From positions 1 through 7,443 of the forward strand of contig CAIKJM010000060.1 in assembly GCA_903827735.1 (NCBI GenBank): DNA of 7,443 nt, written 5' to 3'. The DNA comes from an uncultured Rhodanobacter sp. (lineage in GTDB: Bacteria; Pseudomonadota; Gammaproteobacteria; Xanthomonadales; Rhodanobacteraceae). This document shows positions 7,211 to 7,443 of this stretch, in pieces. How positions within the stretch are numbered: position 1 is the first letter of the stretch; each line of letters starts with the position of its first letter. The translations under genes and the position numbers were made by a program. The notes beneath the pieces are model-generated. The model was not told the origin of the DNA and made no database searches. It worked only from the letters and a program-made list of their open reading frames with translations.

Positions 7211-7443
7211 ATGGCAAAAATCGCCATCGTTTATTTCAGCGGCTACGGCCACACCGCCAAGCAGGCCGAAGCAGTGCAGAAGGGCGCTGCGGGCGTCCCT
7301 GGTGCCGAGGTGACGGTGTTTCGCATCGACGATCAGGGCCATCTGCCGGAGGGCACGCTCGAAACGCTGGGCGCGCAGGACGCGATCATCTACGGCAGCC
7401 CGACCTATATGGGCGGCCCAGCATGGCAGTTCAAGAAATTCGC
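7211..7443 (+). CDS. Flavodoxin-family protein, WrbA/NAD(P)H:quinone oxidoreductase-like, 3'-truncated
   Basis: These are the first 77 codons of a gene that runs off the window. The protein opens MAKIAIVYFSGYGHT: a beta strand followed by the FMN-phosphate loop (S10, G11, G13, H14, T15) of flavodoxin-like folds. A helix (AKQAEAVQKGAA, 16-27) and a second strand (AEVTVFRID, 32-40) follow. The second FMN-contacting loop is YGSPTYMGGPAWQFKKF (61-77), characteristic of WrbA-type and related NADPH-dependent FMN proteins, in which Gly-Ser-Pro-Thr-Tyr packs beside the flavin ring. Full-length relatives have about 190-200 residues, so more than half is missing. The likely role is cytosolic two-electron reduction of quinones or similar electron transfer, but the part that would separate true WrbA from related flavodoxin-family proteins is not visible. 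Confidence 0.92.
   Translation, partial: MAKIAIVYFSGYGHTAKQAEAVQKGAAGVPGAEVTVFRIDDQGHLPEGTLETLGAQDAIIYGSPTYMGGPAWQFKKF

Overview
The window looks like ordinary chromosomal DNA of a GC-rich Gram-negative bacterium. The codons prefer G or C at the third position, there is an outer-membrane lipoprotein with a clear lipobox, and there is a complete tripartite envelope pump. The proteins resemble those of Xanthomonadales (Rhodanobacter/Dyella-like) or Burkholderiales. That placement is an impression from sequence style, not a demonstrated assignment.

Bases 1-5466 carry a plus-strand RND efflux operon in the order adaptor (5' end cut off by the window), inner-membrane pump, outer-membrane channel. 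The pump is of the heavy-metal efflux (HME, CzcA-like) class: its fourth membrane helix has the acidic D-F-G-x5-D-x6-E pattern of CzcA. The genes are tightly packed. Adaptor and pump overlap by 8 bases. The pump stop overlaps a possible upstream start of the channel by 4 bases, although the best channel start lies 59 bases further on. Together the three products would form a channel from inner membrane and periplasm to the outside of the cell, most likely for divalent metal ions.

Bases 5467-5561 are a short spacer with an imperfect hairpin. It is followed by a plus-strand gene (5562-6359) for an exported protein of unknown function that looks beta-rich, possibly an outer-membrane barrel. It may be a distal gene of the pump operon.

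After a 30-base convergent gap comes a minus-strand DedA-family membrane protein gene (6390-7022). A 188-base divergent spacer (7023-7210) separates it from a plus-strand flavodoxin-family gene that starts at 7211 and runs off the window.

I saw no tRNA or rRNA gene, insertion sequence, CRISPR array, phage gene or attachment site. The region is fairly conventional. The points most worth a second look are the uncharacterised exported protein next to the pump, the E-A variation in the pump's TM4 motif, the two possible starts of the channel gene, and the GC palindrome in front of dedA.
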